64,000 nucleotides of DNA from Candidatus Rifleibacterium amylolyticum (GCA_009917695.1 JAACJG010000001.1:1-64000), one strand, 5' to 3'. Shown: positions 52,883-61,356, counted from the stretch's first letter. Translations and numbers: made by a program. The notes: generated by a model from the sequence alone, not told the origin.

Positions 52883-53487
52883 GCTTCGCTCCTTCTGGCG
52901 GCCAGAGTGCCGCAATGGTCGTTCGCGCTGCAGTTTTTTATCTGTTCGAGCACGGCTGCTCCAATTGGATTGTTATGAAAAGCCAGCTCCTGTGCCAGAT
53001 GTGAATGCAGGCATTTAACGCCGTTAAAATCCCTGCTGCCGGCGACAGTGGTTGAGGTCAGTATTTCTCTGATATGATCGGGCAGTTCACCTGGATAAAT
53101 TTTTTCGGCCATGCTAACGCGCAGTTCTGCTATTGTTTTTTGTCCTGCAATAAAGAGGTTTCTGAAGTCTTCATCAGACTTGAGCCTTTGTGAAAAAGCC
53201 CGGACCTGGCCATGCTGCTCAAGATCTGCGGTCAGCGCCTTGAGACGAGGGCAGACAAGCCAGAGAAACGCCGGGAAAGGTTTCCAGATGCCATCTTCTT
53301 TAAATACCGGGTCAGCGATAAGAACCTGTGGGCTGCCATCAGGGCAGAATGTTCTGACTGTGAAAGGCGTGCGCGGCTCGCGGCCGAGAAGCTCGACTGC
53401 TGCCTGCTGCTGCTTTTCTAATGTCAGATTCAAGTTTGCCAAAATAACACCTTCCCTAAACGATATATCGGCAAAATAACTGCCCAT
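52879..53487 (-). CDS. DUF501 domain protein
   Basis: A 202-aa soluble protein. ATG 53487 lacks a ribosome site; a TTG at 53442 follows GGAAGG and may be the true start. Family pattern: LLGREPRTPFTVRTFCPDGSPQV, PFPAFLWLVCP and GVKCLHSHLAQELA. DUF501 proteins are of unknown function. Here it heads the flgF-flgG-flgA-flgH operon, directly behind a sigma-28 promoter, which would place a normally unrelated family under flagellar control. Confidence 0.82.
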   Translation of the reverse strand: MGSYFADISFREGVILANLNLTLEKQQQAAVELLGREPRTPFTVRTFCPDGSPQVLIADPVFKEDGIWKPFPAFLWLVCPRLKALTADLEQHGQVRAFSQRLKSDEDFRNLFIAGQKTIAELRVSMAEKIYPGELPDHIREILTSTTVAGSRDFNGVKCLHSHLAQELAFHNNPIGAAVLEQIKNCSANDHCGTLAARRSEA

Positions 53488-53524
53488 GATTAGGGATTTC
53501 TTGATTTTTTATTTATCAGGAAGA

Positions 53525-53551
53525 TAATCGGCATCTGGCAGCCTATATTTA
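53525..53551 (-). promoter_or_regulatory. Sigma-28 (FliA) promoter of DUF501-flgFGAH
   Basis: On the minus strand, TAAA (53548-53551), exactly 15 bp, then GCCGATTA (53525-53532; one mismatch from the GCCGATAA consensus), 38 bp before the DUF501 ATG. The consensus is TAAA-N15-GCCGATAA. Confidence 0.72.
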
Positions 53552-53560
53552 AGAGTAATT

Positions 53561-53589
53561 TTGCGTAAAAACCGGGTCTGCGTTAAAAT
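53561..53589 (+). promoter_or_regulatory. Candidate sigma-70 promoter of aroC
   Basis: TTGCGT (53561-53566) and TAAAAT (53584-53589) with a 17-bp spacer, 40 bp before the aroC ATG. It lies back-to-back with the flagellar promoter. Confidence 0.55.
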
Positions 53590-53628
53590 ATGACGACAAA
53601 ATCAGCCGAATAGTCAGGAGAAGCCATA

Positions 53629-54801
53629 ATGAGTCTGCGTTTTCTTACCGCCGGAGAATCCCATGGCAGCGCATTGACCGGCATTCTCGACGGCATGCCG
53701 GCTGGAGTGAAAGTTACCCGCGAAGATTTTGCAGCTTTACTCGCACGTCGCCGCCAGGGTTACGGACGTGGCCCCCGTCAGCAGCTCGAAACTGATAAAG
53801 TGCGTGTAACCGCCGGCCTGCGTGCCGGCTATACCACCGGTGCTCCTGTTTCTTTGTTGATCGAGAACGTTGCCCGCAACGAATTGCATGATTACATGCA
53901 GCCTTTTGCTGAGTGCGATGCGCATAAGTCCGCCATTGCAGTGCCTTTGCCCGGGCACGCCGACCTTGCCGGTGCCTTGAAATATGGCTTGAATGATTGT
54001 CGCAACATACGCGAGCGCGCGTCTGCCCGCGAGACAGTGATGCGAACGGCTCTGTCAGTGCCGCCACGTTGTCTGCTGCGGGCGCTTGGTATTGAATCTG
54101 TCTGTCTGCTCGAACAGCTTGCGTCAGTCGCCGCCAAAATAGATTATCAGCGCCATCCTGCCGAACTCGCAAGCCTGGCAGCCGAAGCTGGCACTGATTT
54201 TATGACTCCCGATAAAAATGTGGTCGCTAACTGGAAAGCTATGGTCGATTCTGCTGCTGCGGCTGATAAAAGTCTTGGCGGCACTGCTGCTGTGATTTTC
54301 TGGAATCTGCCGGCCGGCCTTGGCAGCCACAATCAGCATGATCTGCGGCTTGACACGCGTCTGGCGGCTTTGCTCATGAGTATTCCAGCTGTCAGGGGAG
54401 TTGAGGTCGGGCTGGGACAGCAGCAGGCCCACGGACAATGCCCGGCTGCTGATCCTGTTACTTTCTCTTCTGAGGCTGGCTGGTTAAGAACCAGCAATTA
54501 TGCCGGTGGACTCGAAGGTGGCATGACCAACGGTGAGCCTTTGATTCTGCGCTTTCACATGAAGCCTTTGCCTGCTAATACTGGCTTGCCATCAGTCGAT
54601 CTACAGACTGGTCAACCCGCTACGCCGGCATTTTATCGTTCAGATACCCAGGCGCTTACTGCTGCTGCCGTTGTTGCCGAGTCGGTGGTCGCGATCGAGC
54701 TTGCTTCGCAGTTGCTTGAAATGACTGGCGGCAGCACACTCGAACAGATCAGCACAAGATTGGAGGATCTGCGCGCCCGCCAGAAGCGTCTGCCACGATA
54801 A
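53629..54801 (+). CDS. aroC: Chorismate synthase
   Basis: A 390-aa protein behind CAGGAGA. Family motifs: FLTAGESHGSALTGILDGMPAG, RRQGYGRGPRQQLETD, PGHADLAGALKYG, RASARETVMR and AGGLEGGMTNGEPL. It is an FMN-dependent enzyme converting EPSP to chorismate, the last step of the shikimate pathway. Length and motifs are normal. It is a single-gene transcription unit between its own promoter and terminator. Confidence 0.96.
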   Translation: MSLRFLTAGESHGSALTGILDGMPAGVKVTREDFAALLARRRQGYGRGPRQQLETDKVRVTAGLRAGYTTGAPVSLLIENVARNELHDYMQPFAECDAHKSAIAVPLPGHADLAGALKYGLNDCRNIRERASARETVMRTALSVPPRCLLRALGIESVCLLEQLASVAAKIDYQRHPAELASLAAEAGTDFMTPDKNVVANWKAMVDSAAAADKSLGGTAAVIFWNLPAGLGSHNQHDLRLDTRLAALLMSIPAVRGVEVGLGQQQAHGQCPAADPVTFSSEAGWLRTSNYAGGLEGGMTNGEPLILRFHMKPLPANTGLPSVDLQTGQPATPAFYRSDTQALTAAAVVAESVVAIELASQLLEMTGGSTLEQISTRLEDLRARQKRLPR

Positions 54802-54860
54802 CACCCGGCAGATGGCAAACCGCCGGCCGGGTGGCAGTCTGGATGCCTGGCTAAAAGGAG

Positions 54861-54892
54861 AAGGGGCTGAACCCGCTGGTTCAGCCCCTTTT
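54861..54892. terminator. Bidirectional rho-independent terminator
   Basis: A perfect 13-bp stem (54861-54873 and 54878-54890) begins AAGGGGCTGAACC, with loop CGCT and a T-run to 54892. It can end aroC on the plus strand and pilQ on the minus strand. Confidence 0.93.
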
Positions 54893-54904
54893 GTGTCGGA
54901 GGTA

Positions 54905-56314
54905 TCAGAACGATGTGTCGAATGCGTTGTCGAATGAGTCGTCGATTGTGCCGGCCGGCTGGGTGAAGGTCGGCTGCGGTGTGGCGGCAGCTGTTGGCAT
55001 GCCTGCCGGAACCAGTGAGGTCGGAGCGGCTGATTCGATGCTCTGGGCGATGATGTGCGGAGTGATCAGGATAATGAGTTCCTGAGACTGGCCCTTCTTG
55101 CCCTTGAAGCTGAACAGATTCTTGATGATCGGGATATTGCCGAGCAACGGAATCTTGTTACTTTCTTTGCCTTCTTCGTCTCTGATCAGGCCGCCGATGA
55201 GAATCTCTTCGCCGTCTCTGACACGAACGGTTGTCTTGGCAGAGCGTGTGCCGATAACCGGATACATGTTGTTGTTAGACCATGATTCAACGAATGATAC
55301 TTCGGGTTCAGCGTCTACAGTGATGTAGCCGTCGTCGTTGATGCGTGGTGTGATTTTGAGTTTGATACCAGTGTCTTTTTCTTTCGGTGGCTGGTCGGCG
55401 CCGCCCGGGTAGATAACCTTGGTGCCGACGATGATTTCCGCTTCCTGGCCATTAACTGCCGAGATCTTGGGATTCGACAGAACCTTGGTTTCGTTGCGGG
55501 TTTCGAGGGCTGAGAAGGTTGCCTTGAACAGCAGGTTCTCACGGTAGAAGTCGCCGAGACCGAACATGTCGCCCTGCTGACCGGTGAAGGCTTCCTGATA
55601 GAGGCCAGAATCCGGATTAACAGCAAAGTATTCCTTGGTAGAGAATACCGGCAGTGCATCGAAGTTTTTGTATTCTGCTTCGGTTGTGCCGACTTTGCCC
55701 TGCCACTTGAAGCCGATGCTCTTCGAAGCGTCGGTTTTAACTTCGACGATCTTCGCTTCCATCATGCACTGGTGGACTGGCACGTCAACAGTTTCGATGA
55801 GCTTTTTAGCCTGGTCGATCATTTCTTTCGACCCTTCGATGATGAGTGCGTTGATGCGTTCGTCAGGAGTAACGGTAACGCCGCCCTTGGCTGCTCCGGT
55901 AGAGCCACCAAAGAGTTTGGCTACGTCAGCAGCCTTTGCATACTGCAGGCGTCGGGTAACCGTCTGGCCCTTTTCGAATGCGTTGATGAGCTTTTTCTCA
56001 TCAGCGAGGATCCAGGTGTTGCCAATCTTGCGAACCGCAAAACCGTTGGTTTTGGCGATCAGGTTCATGGCTTCCTCATAGTAGACGTCTGACAGCTTGA
56101 CAGTTACGCGGCCACTGACGCTCTTTTCAGCAATGATGTTGGTTCCTGACTGCTGGGCGATTACCTTGACGATCTGACGAATGTCAGTGTCGCGGAAATC
56201 GAGGGTAATGTTGTCATCTGCTCTTACAGAGCCCGGCAACAACAGTGCGACGGTGAGAGCCGCAAACAGTAGTAAGATGTTGGTTTTCTTCCTGGTGTAA
56301 CCCGTGGAACACAT
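54905..56314 (-). CDS. pilQ: Type IV pilus/T2SS-type secretin PilQ
   Basis: A 469-aa protein; ATG 56314 follows GGAGG. Signal peptide (to about 33), N0/STN domain (ITLDFRDTDIRQIVKVIAQQSGTNII), an N1 domain (VTRRLQYAKAADVAKLFGG... INALIIEGSKEM), and the secretin core with VPVHQCMMEAKIVEV, KVLSNPKISAVNGQEAEIIVG and VRDGEEILIGGLIRDEE. No AMIN domains, so it is shorter than most PilQ (about 700 aa) and cannot bind peptidoglycan that way. The tail is Pro/Thr-rich. A hairpin and a 49-aa gene separate it from pilP. Confidence 0.92.
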   Translation of the reverse strand: MCSTGYTRKKTNILLLFAALTVALLLPGSVRADDNITLDFRDTDIRQIVKVIAQQSGTNIIAEKSVSGRVTVKLSDVYYEEAMNLIAKTNGFAVRKIGNTWILADEKKLINAFEKGQTVTRRLQYAKAADVAKLFGGSTGAAKGGVTVTPDERINALIIEGSKEMIDQAKKLIETVDVPVHQCMMEAKIVEVKTDASKSIGFKWQGKVGTTEAEYKNFDALPVFSTKEYFAVNPDSGLYQEAFTGQQGDMFGLGDFYRENLLFKATFSALETRNETKVLSNPKISAVNGQEAEIIVGTKVIYPGGADQPPKEKDTGIKLKITPRINDDGYITVDAEPEVSFVESWSNNNMYPVIGTRSAKTTVRVRDGEEILIGGLIRDEEGKESNKIPLLGNIPIIKNLFSFKGKKGQSQELIILITPHIIAQSIESAAPTSLVPAGMPTAAATPQPTFTQPAGTIDDSFDNAFDTSF

Positions 56315-56551
56315 TCTTCTATACCTCCGAACGGGAATGTCCGACAACAAAATCTCCGACAAGTGCCATTTCTGGTTTGTCAGTTGATACATCGACAAGT
56401 TTTATTAATTTGTGAAGCAAATTTTTGATTTTCTTTCGCTCTTTTTTTTCGCGGCTATATGGCGATTAAATAAGAACCGCAACCAGTATCGACCGGTTGC
56501 GGCAGTTTGTTGACCTTAAAGTATTATTTAATTCTGATTCTTTATAAGCTT
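56315..56551. other. Gap between 49-aa gene and pilQ
   Basis: No gene seen. It contains the hairpin at 56477-56502 and an A/T-rich stretch. Confidence 0.5.
56477..56502 (-). terminator. Possible terminator between the 49-aa gene and pilQ
   Basis: CCGCAACC/GGTTGCGG (56477-56484 and 56495-56502), followed on the minus strand by TTCTTATTTAAT. The stem is good, the U-tract is interrupted. Confidence 0.45.
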
Positions 56552-56701
56552 TCAGGGGTTCAAGCCCGGATCGATCATTACTGGCCGGTTCTGGCCCTCG
56601 TTGTGTTTCTCAAGTTCTGATGCCACGCTTTTGTAGCCTATGGTTAGAAGGGCTATGAGGCTGATAAGCCCCCAGGTCATCCACATGAATTTCCTCTTCA
56701 T
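56552..56701 (-). CDS. 49-aa single-TM protein between pilP and pilQ
   Basis: A short gene with ATG 56701 behind AAGGAG spaced 5 nt, and a TGA at 56552. The product starts MKRKFMWMTWG, continues with a hydrophobic helix (about residues 9-22) and a polar tail ending MIDPGLNP. The strong ribosome site, the positive-inside N-terminus and the position between pilus genes make it credible. No homologue is recognised. It lies between two hairpins, so it may be a separate short transcript or depend on readthrough from pilP. Confidence 0.65.
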   Translation of the reverse strand: MKRKFMWMTWGLISLIALLTIGYKSVASELEKHNEGQNRPVMIDPGLNP

Positions 56702-56871
56702 ATTTACTCCTTTGTTATCAAGCTGCCTTGTTGAAGGGCATCTGCCAATACTTAGAATCTGGAGCCCGATCGAATGATGATCTGGCAGGAAATGAAAAAG
56801 GGCTGTAGCATTACGATTTCCTGTTTTGCCAGGCGCGTTCTGTTACAGCCCTTTGGCTTACAATCAGCAGG
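56702..56871. other. Gap between pilP and the 49-aa gene
   Basis: No gene. Holds the pilP terminator hairpin and the ribosome site of the 49-aa gene. Confidence 0.5.
56795..56854 (-). terminator. Rho-independent terminator after pilP
   Basis: AAAGGGCTGTA/TACAGCCCTTT (56797-56807 and 56844-56854), an 11-bp perfect stem with a 36-base loop. On the minus strand it is followed by TTTTTCATTT. It would close pilMNOP. Confidence 0.7.
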
Positions 56872-57486
56872 TCATTCTTTTTCGTCGCCACCAATTTTGA
56901 AGGTGTGGCGGCGCTGTTCTTTGTTCGAATAGACGACGATGCGGTCATTCTGAATATCGACAACTTTGAATTTGCCATCGACAATCTGATCTTTGGTTAC
57001 AGTGTGCTCTTCGTCTTCAAACTTGATGACGGCCAGTCTGGCACCTTCGTTGCCTACGATACCGGTTACGAAAACCTTTATAGGTTTTACCGGAGGTGGC
57101 TGTGGCTTGCTGTCCTGCGGTCTGGCGACCGGCTGAACTGTTCTGACCGGAGGCAATACGACCTTCTTTTCGACGATCGGCTTGAACGGGTCTTTGTTCG
57201 GGATTTCCGGTGCAAAAGAGAACTTGTTGATCAGTGAGTCTACCTGCTCGGCTTCGGTCATCTTCGAAGTATCGGCAGCAGCGCCGCTATCTGCAGCCGG
57301 GCTTTCGGCCACCATGCCGTCGCCACCCTCAGCTGCAGCCGGTGCCGGTGCCGCGGTGTCGCCACCGAGGTCGTCAAGACCACCGAAGTCATCAAGGTCG
57401 TCGATTGCGAAAACCCCTGGAGCGGCAAGAAGGAACACTGCCAGAAAGATGATTCCCAATAATTTTGCTGGGCTGTATCTGTTCAT
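56872..57486 (-). CDS. pilP: Type IV pilus assembly protein PilP-like
   Basis: A 204-aa protein; ATG 57486 follows AAGGAGG. Signal peptide (to about 26), an acidic Gly/Asp/Ala-rich disordered region, NKDPFKPIVEKK, and a beta-sandwich domain (VFVTGIVGNEGARLAVIKFEDEEHTV). It is usually an inner-membrane-associated partner that bridges PilNO and the secretin. There is no lipobox, unlike many PilP. It ends before a terminator, apart from pilQ. Confidence 0.85.
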   Translation of the reverse strand: MNRYSPAKLLGIIFLAVFLLAAPGVFAIDDLDDFGGLDDLGGDTAAPAPAAAEGGDGMVAESPAADSGAAADTSKMTEAEQVDSLINKFSFAPEIPNKDPFKPIVEKKVVLPPVRTVQPVARPQDSKPQPPPVKPIKVFVTGIVGNEGARLAVIKFEDEEHTVTKDQIVDGKFKVVDIQNDRIVVYSNKEQRRHTFKIGGDEKE

Positions 57487-57505
57487 TATAGTCAGGCCTC
57501 CTTTA

Positions 57506-58066
57506 TTAAATGCCACTGCCCATGATATAGACTTTGGCACTGAGCGTTACGCTGAGAAGAGGGCTTTTACTGTCACGATCGACTTCGGCTGAGACCGACA
57601 CGTTCATGGAACCAGCGGCCAGATTGATTATCTTGCGGCGTTCCATGATGGTCAGGAAATTGCCGATGTCCTTGAAAGTGCCAAGAACAGTCATTTCTAC
57701 AGGCAGTTCAGACCAGTCTTCGGCGCGAACCAGAGGTGATATTCTGATGTCCTGAAATTTCACGCGAAACTTGTTGGCGATGGTTTCAGTTGATTCAAGC
57801 AGCTTGGGAACCACAGTGTTGAGCTGGTTTGATTCCATCTGCAGCTTGTTTTTCTGCTCTGTTAACTTCGAGATCTGGTTGCGCAGTTCGGCCATCTCCT
57901 CTTCGATATTGGCGAGCTGAGCCTTTTGTCGCTTCAGGCCTTCGATTTCGGAGCTGATCTTCTTGCCTTCTTCTTCCATTGGCTGGTAGTAGTTCATGTA
58001 GAAGAACACCCCGGCACCTATTGCGATAACCAGGAGGAAAATCGTTACTACGGCAAAGTTGTTCAT
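57506..58066 (-). CDS. pilO: Type IV pilus inner-membrane protein PilO
   Basis: A 186-aa protein; ATG 58066 follows GGGAGG 5 nt upstream. Single N-terminal membrane helix (about residues 5-26), coiled coil (EEEMAELRNQISKLTEQKNKL) and a ferredoxin-like periplasmic domain with VEMTVLGTFKDIGNFLTIMERRKIINL. It dimerises with PilN to make the alignment complex. It starts 2 bp before pilN's end. Confidence 0.9.
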   Translation of the reverse strand: MNNFAVVTIFLLVIAIGAGVFFYMNYYQPMEEEGKKISSEIEGLKRQKAQLANIEEEMAELRNQISKLTEQKNKLQMESNQLNTVVPKLLESTETIANKFRVKFQDIRISPLVRAEDWSELPVEMTVLGTFKDIGNFLTIMERRKIINLAAGSMNVSVSAEVDRDSKSPLLSVTLSAKVYIMGSGI

Positions 58067-58067
58067 T

Positions 58068-58679
58068 TCAACCTCCCAGATTCTTGTCGCCGAGGTCGCG
58101 CTTGATACGGCAGTTAACTTCAAAGCGCCAGACCGGCATTTTTTCGTAAATATTCTTGGTTGCGCTGGTCAGAAACACTTCTTCAAAGTGTTCATGACCC
58201 TGCAATTCCTGGATGAACTGCTGGATACCCTTGGTCAGCTGTCCGCCGGTTTTGGGCTCTTCAGCACCATCTTCGTTGCATGAATAAGCGGTAATCTGAA
58301 CGCGGCGGTCAGAATCGATGCGCAGGTTGGTTATCCATACGGTCTTTTCCGGAACAACGCTGGTAAGGTTGCTGAAAGCCTGTGACCACTGCAGCAGGGT
58401 AGCTCCAGAAAGCTGCTTGAGTCTGGAGATATCTGACTCGATCTTGCCGCGCTCCTGGCGAAGGCGGTCTTTGATGTCGAGTTTCGACTGTTCGCGCGCA
58501 ATCTCATTCTTGAGCTGCTGGCGCTGAGCGATAGCATCATCGTTCATGCCTTCTATCATCTTGGTTCCGGCCATGAAGCCGGCCACGATGCCGACGACAC
58601 CGATGACGAAGAAAATGGCGGCAAACGGGATCTGAATAGGCTTGCGCCGTTTGACCGTTAACAGGTTAATTCTGATCAT
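58068..58679 (-). CDS. pilN: Type IV pilus inner-membrane protein PilN
   Basis: A 203-aa protein. MIRINLLTVKRRKP is the cytoplasmic INLL motif that inserts in PilM. A membrane helix (about 18-40), coiled coil and a ferredoxin-like domain follow. It couples PilM in the cytoplasm to PilO in the periplasm. One base separates it from pilM. Confidence 0.9.
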   Translation of the reverse strand: MIRINLLTVKRRKPIQIPFAAIFFVIGVVGIVAGFMAGTKMIEGMNDDAIAQRQQLKNEIAREQSKLDIKDRLRQERGKIESDISRLKQLSGATLLQWSQAFSNLTSVVPEKTVWITNLRIDSDRRVQITAYSCNEDGAEEPKTGGQLTKGIQQFIQELQGHEHFEEVFLTSATKNIYEKMPVWRFEVNCRIKRDLGDKNLGG

Positions 58680-58680
58680 A

Positions 58681-59775
58681 TTAGTCTTCCACCACCCCTC
58701 TTAAGGCAAGCCCGATGGCAACTGTATACTGCTGCAGATTGTCATAGAGTTCATCGGGGTCTGGAGCGGTAACAGCGATTCCCTCGAGAGGATTGCCCAT
58801 GAACACGTCTACACCGAGTTCGTTGCTGATGTAGGTGTTGAAGCTTCTGAGGTTTGAGCTGCCGCCTGAGAGAATGATCCGGTGAATGAGTGGTTCACGT
58901 GACTGTGCTTTGAAATAGTCGAATGAACGCCTGATTTCTGAAGCCAGTTCTTCAACCGTGGTTTTAACCACTTCTGAAATTTCGTTGGCTCCACCGTCAC
59001 CGATGCTCACTTCGGCTTCTTCGATCTTGAGACCCTCGGCCTGATCGAATTCCTGCTTCATGACATCTTTGATCATCTCTGTGATATTGTTGCCGGCAAT
59101 CGGGATGTTTCTTGTAAACATCAGGTTTCCGGATTTGAGAACAGAAATGTTGGTGGTTCTGGCACCGGCATCGATAATGGCAACGACTTCGCCGCCTTCC
59201 TGAGTGCTGGCCGTCTGCATATAAGAGCTCTCAAGCGCGTTGAGGGCTGCAATGGTATCGACATCAACCACTTCAGGAGTAACGCCTGCACTCTTGAGAA
59301 CGTCGGTATAAGAGTTCACCAGGTCTTTCTGGGCTACTACCAGAAGGATCGAGTATTTTCCGCCACCTTCGTCCTCTTCTTCGATAGTGTTCAGAACGGC
59401 ATGCGTAATACTGACTTCGTCGATTGCATACGGAACATACTGTTCGGCTTCGATGCGCACAGTCTGCTCGAGTTCTTCCGGTGACATGACTGGCAGCTTG
59501 GTAAAGCGCATGATCACGTTCTGCCCGGAGATTGATACGAAAGTTCGTTCCGGTTTGATTTTCCGGCTCTTAAGAATGTCCTTGATGACCGCGGCAACTG
59601 TCTGGGGATCTCCTACCGCGCCTTCTGTCATGCAGTCAGGCGGGAGTGGCATCATTCCATAGTTGATCAGTTCCGGGCCAGAAGGAGATTTTTTGAGCTG
59701 AACGATCTTAACAGCTGAGGTGCCAATATCGACGCCCACGGCTGTATTGGTGTTCCCAAAGGTGAACAATCCCAT
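58681..59775 (-). CDS. pilM: Type IV pilus actin-like ATPase PilM
   Basis: A 364-aa protein with GGAGGAAA upstream. NTNTAVGVDIGTSAVKIVQL (phosphate loop), IDAGARTTNISV (second phosphate-binding) and IILSGGSSNLRSF (adenosine motif) show the actin/FtsA fold; the PilN-binding cleft is at the QTVRIEAEQYVPY region. A cytoplasmic ring component of the pilus machine. First gene of pilMNOP, behind a sigma-28-type promoter. Confidence 0.93.
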   Translation of the reverse strand: MGLFTFGNTNTAVGVDIGTSAVKIVQLKKSPSGPELINYGMMPLPPDCMTEGAVGDPQTVAAVIKDILKSRKIKPERTFVSISGQNVIMRFTKLPVMSPEELEQTVRIEAEQYVPYAIDEVSITHAVLNTIEEEDEGGGKYSILLVVAQKDLVNSYTDVLKSAGVTPEVVDVDTIAALNALESSYMQTASTQEGGEVVAIIDAGARTTNISVLKSGNLMFTRNIPIAGNNITEMIKDVMKQEFDQAEGLKIEEAEVSIGDGGANEISEVVKTTVEELASEIRRSFDYFKAQSREPLIHRIILSGGSSNLRSFNTYISNELGVDVFMGNPLEGIAVTAPDPDELYDNLQQYTVAIGLALRGVVED

Positions 59776-59804
59776 ACGCTCTTTCCTCCAAGTTAGTCAC
59801 GACA

Positions 59805-59821
59805 AAAGCCGTGACGGCTTT
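59805..59821 (-). terminator. Short hairpin between the SpoIID gene and pilM
   Basis: AAAGCC/GGCTTT with a GTCAC loop on the minus strand, followed by TGTC. It is short and its U-tract is poor. It also lies in the pilM leader. Confidence 0.3.
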
Positions 59822-59843
59822 AAAATTACAGAATGTCAGTTTT

Positions 59844-59870
59844 ATATCGGCTGTTTCTTAATCAAATTTA
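59844..59870 (-). promoter_or_regulatory. Sigma-28 (FliA) promoter of pilMNOP
   Basis: On the minus strand, TAAA (59867-59870), exactly 15 bp, then GCCGATAT (59844-59851; one mismatch from GCCGATAA). It lies 69 bp before the pilM ATG. No better sigma-70 site is seen in this gap. Confidence 0.7.
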
Positions 59871-59889
59871 ATCAAAATCCAAAAAACTT

Positions 59890-61356
59890 TCAATAATCAA
59901 GACTTCTTAGTGCAACATTCGAATAGTAAAATGCCAGAATTTGCCGGTAAGACCAGTTGCGTTTGCCGAGTTCTATGGCTCCGGCCTGGCAGAGTCCGAC
60001 CTGGTGGCCGTAGCCACGCCCGAATATCTCAAGCTGTTCAAGTGACGAGGCTCTATTGCCAGAGCTTGCAGCAACTTTTGCCGGTGGAATCAGTTCTTCG
60101 CTGCCAGGAGCTGCATCGCCGGCGGGATACAGTCCGATTGTCTGCCAGCCCCCTTCTGGCCGCAGCGTTCTTTTTAAACCAGATCCTGTCAAGATCATTA
60201 ACTGGGCAGGGCCATCGGCGATATCGTCTGCCAGTGCCGCAATCATGATGCGATGTCTCTGTGTCGACTCGGGAGTTTCTGTTATTGTAACCGGTGAAGC
60301 AGCTGCAATTATTTCGCGGGCAATGCCACGATTGCCGAGAATAAAGGTTGTGCTGGGAAGATTGAAAAGACGTCTGATCGTTGTCCCGCGCACTTTGTGG
60401 GTGCCGGTGTTGGTGTGAAGTATGAGATTGGTGACGCGATCCATGGGTTGTGGCGATTCGATCTCGGCATCGTAGAGTCTTGAAAACACTGTCTTTTCAC
60501 CGCGCAAGGCCTTGATCAGGGCGTCTGCAGAGATAGATCTTGTCCAGCGAAAGTTTGAGCCATCGCGGCAGAACGGGCAGATAACCCGGCGCAGATAGCT
60601 GCGCGGTGCGCCGCCAAAAACCTTGTCATTGTCAGATGTCATACCGCCACAGCTGGCGTGATAGAGGGTCGCTATCGGTTCGCCGTCTGAAATCATTATT
60701 ATGCCACGGGTTGCCTGTACTGCCGGGTCTATTGTGGCTCTCTCGGCGCTCACGCCTTTGTAAACCTGGCAGTGTGTCGAATCGCAGACATCGGCGCCTT
60801 CAGAGCCATGCTTGTTGCGACTGGCATAGGCGTATGTTCGTGCGATAACGGTCTGAGCCCGCAGGGATTCAGAAGGGGAGAGCGAGCCGATTTCGCTGCC
60901 GACAACCCCGCGCAGATAATTTTCGATGCCAACGTGATTTATGATGCGCGCCCCTTTATCAGTGATATCAGCCTGTAGATGACCACGGTAGAGGCTTTTA
61001 TTCAATTGAACCACATCTTTGTTGCCAAAAAGATAGATGCTCTCGCCTTTATATTCTACGCGGCGGCCTCTTTTCCCAGGCAGGCTCCAGTTGAGCGTTT
61101 CGCCTTTCCGAAAGGTTCTGGTTTTTCGTCCGTGCTTGTTCTGCATCCAGCCACCGTCAGGAAAAGTGACTTTAAATGCCGTGTGGTTGCCCCCCATTTT
61201 TACTCTCAGAATGGGCTCACTGTTGCTGCTTTTTGATCTTCTGGATGCGGCCTCACAAGGGATTGACAGCAGTGAAACCACCATAAAAGCGATCACCATC
61301 AGCATCAGTCTGCTGAAAGCTGGTTTAATGCCTTTTTCTCTGTTGCTCTGTTGCAT
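59890..61356 (-). CDS. SpoIID/LytB domain protein
   Basis: A 488-aa secreted protein; ATG 61356 follows AAGGT. Signal peptide to about 36. The SpoIID core has IENYLRGVVGSEI, SLRAQTVIARTYAYA, YHASCGGMTSDNDKVFGGAPRSYLR and the terminal GRGYGHQVGLCQAGAIELGK. SpoIID is a peptidoglycan lytic transglycosylase in endospore formers; related proteins occur in many non-sporulating bacteria. ICPFC may bind metal. It starts 32 bp after queH. Confidence 0.85.
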   Translation of the reverse strand: MQQSNREKGIKPAFSRLMLMVIAFMVVSLLSIPCEAASRRSKSSNSEPILRVKMGGNHTAFKVTFPDGGWMQNKHGRKTRTFRKGETLNWSLPGKRGRRVEYKGESIYLFGNKDVVQLNKSLYRGHLQADITDKGARIINHVGIENYLRGVVGSEIGSLSPSESLRAQTVIARTYAYASRNKHGSEGADVCDSTHCQVYKGVSAERATIDPAVQATRGIIMISDGEPIATLYHASCGGMTSDNDKVFGGAPRSYLRRVICPFCRDGSNFRWTRSISADALIKALRGEKTVFSRLYDAEIESPQPMDRVTNLILHTNTGTHKVRGTTIRRLFNLPSTTFILGNRGIAREIIAAASPVTITETPESTQRHRIMIAALADDIADGPAQLMILTGSGLKRTLRPEGGWQTIGLYPAGDAAPGSEELIPPAKVAASSGNRASSLEQLEIFGRGYGHQVGLCQAGAIELGKRNWSYRQILAFYYSNVALRSLDY

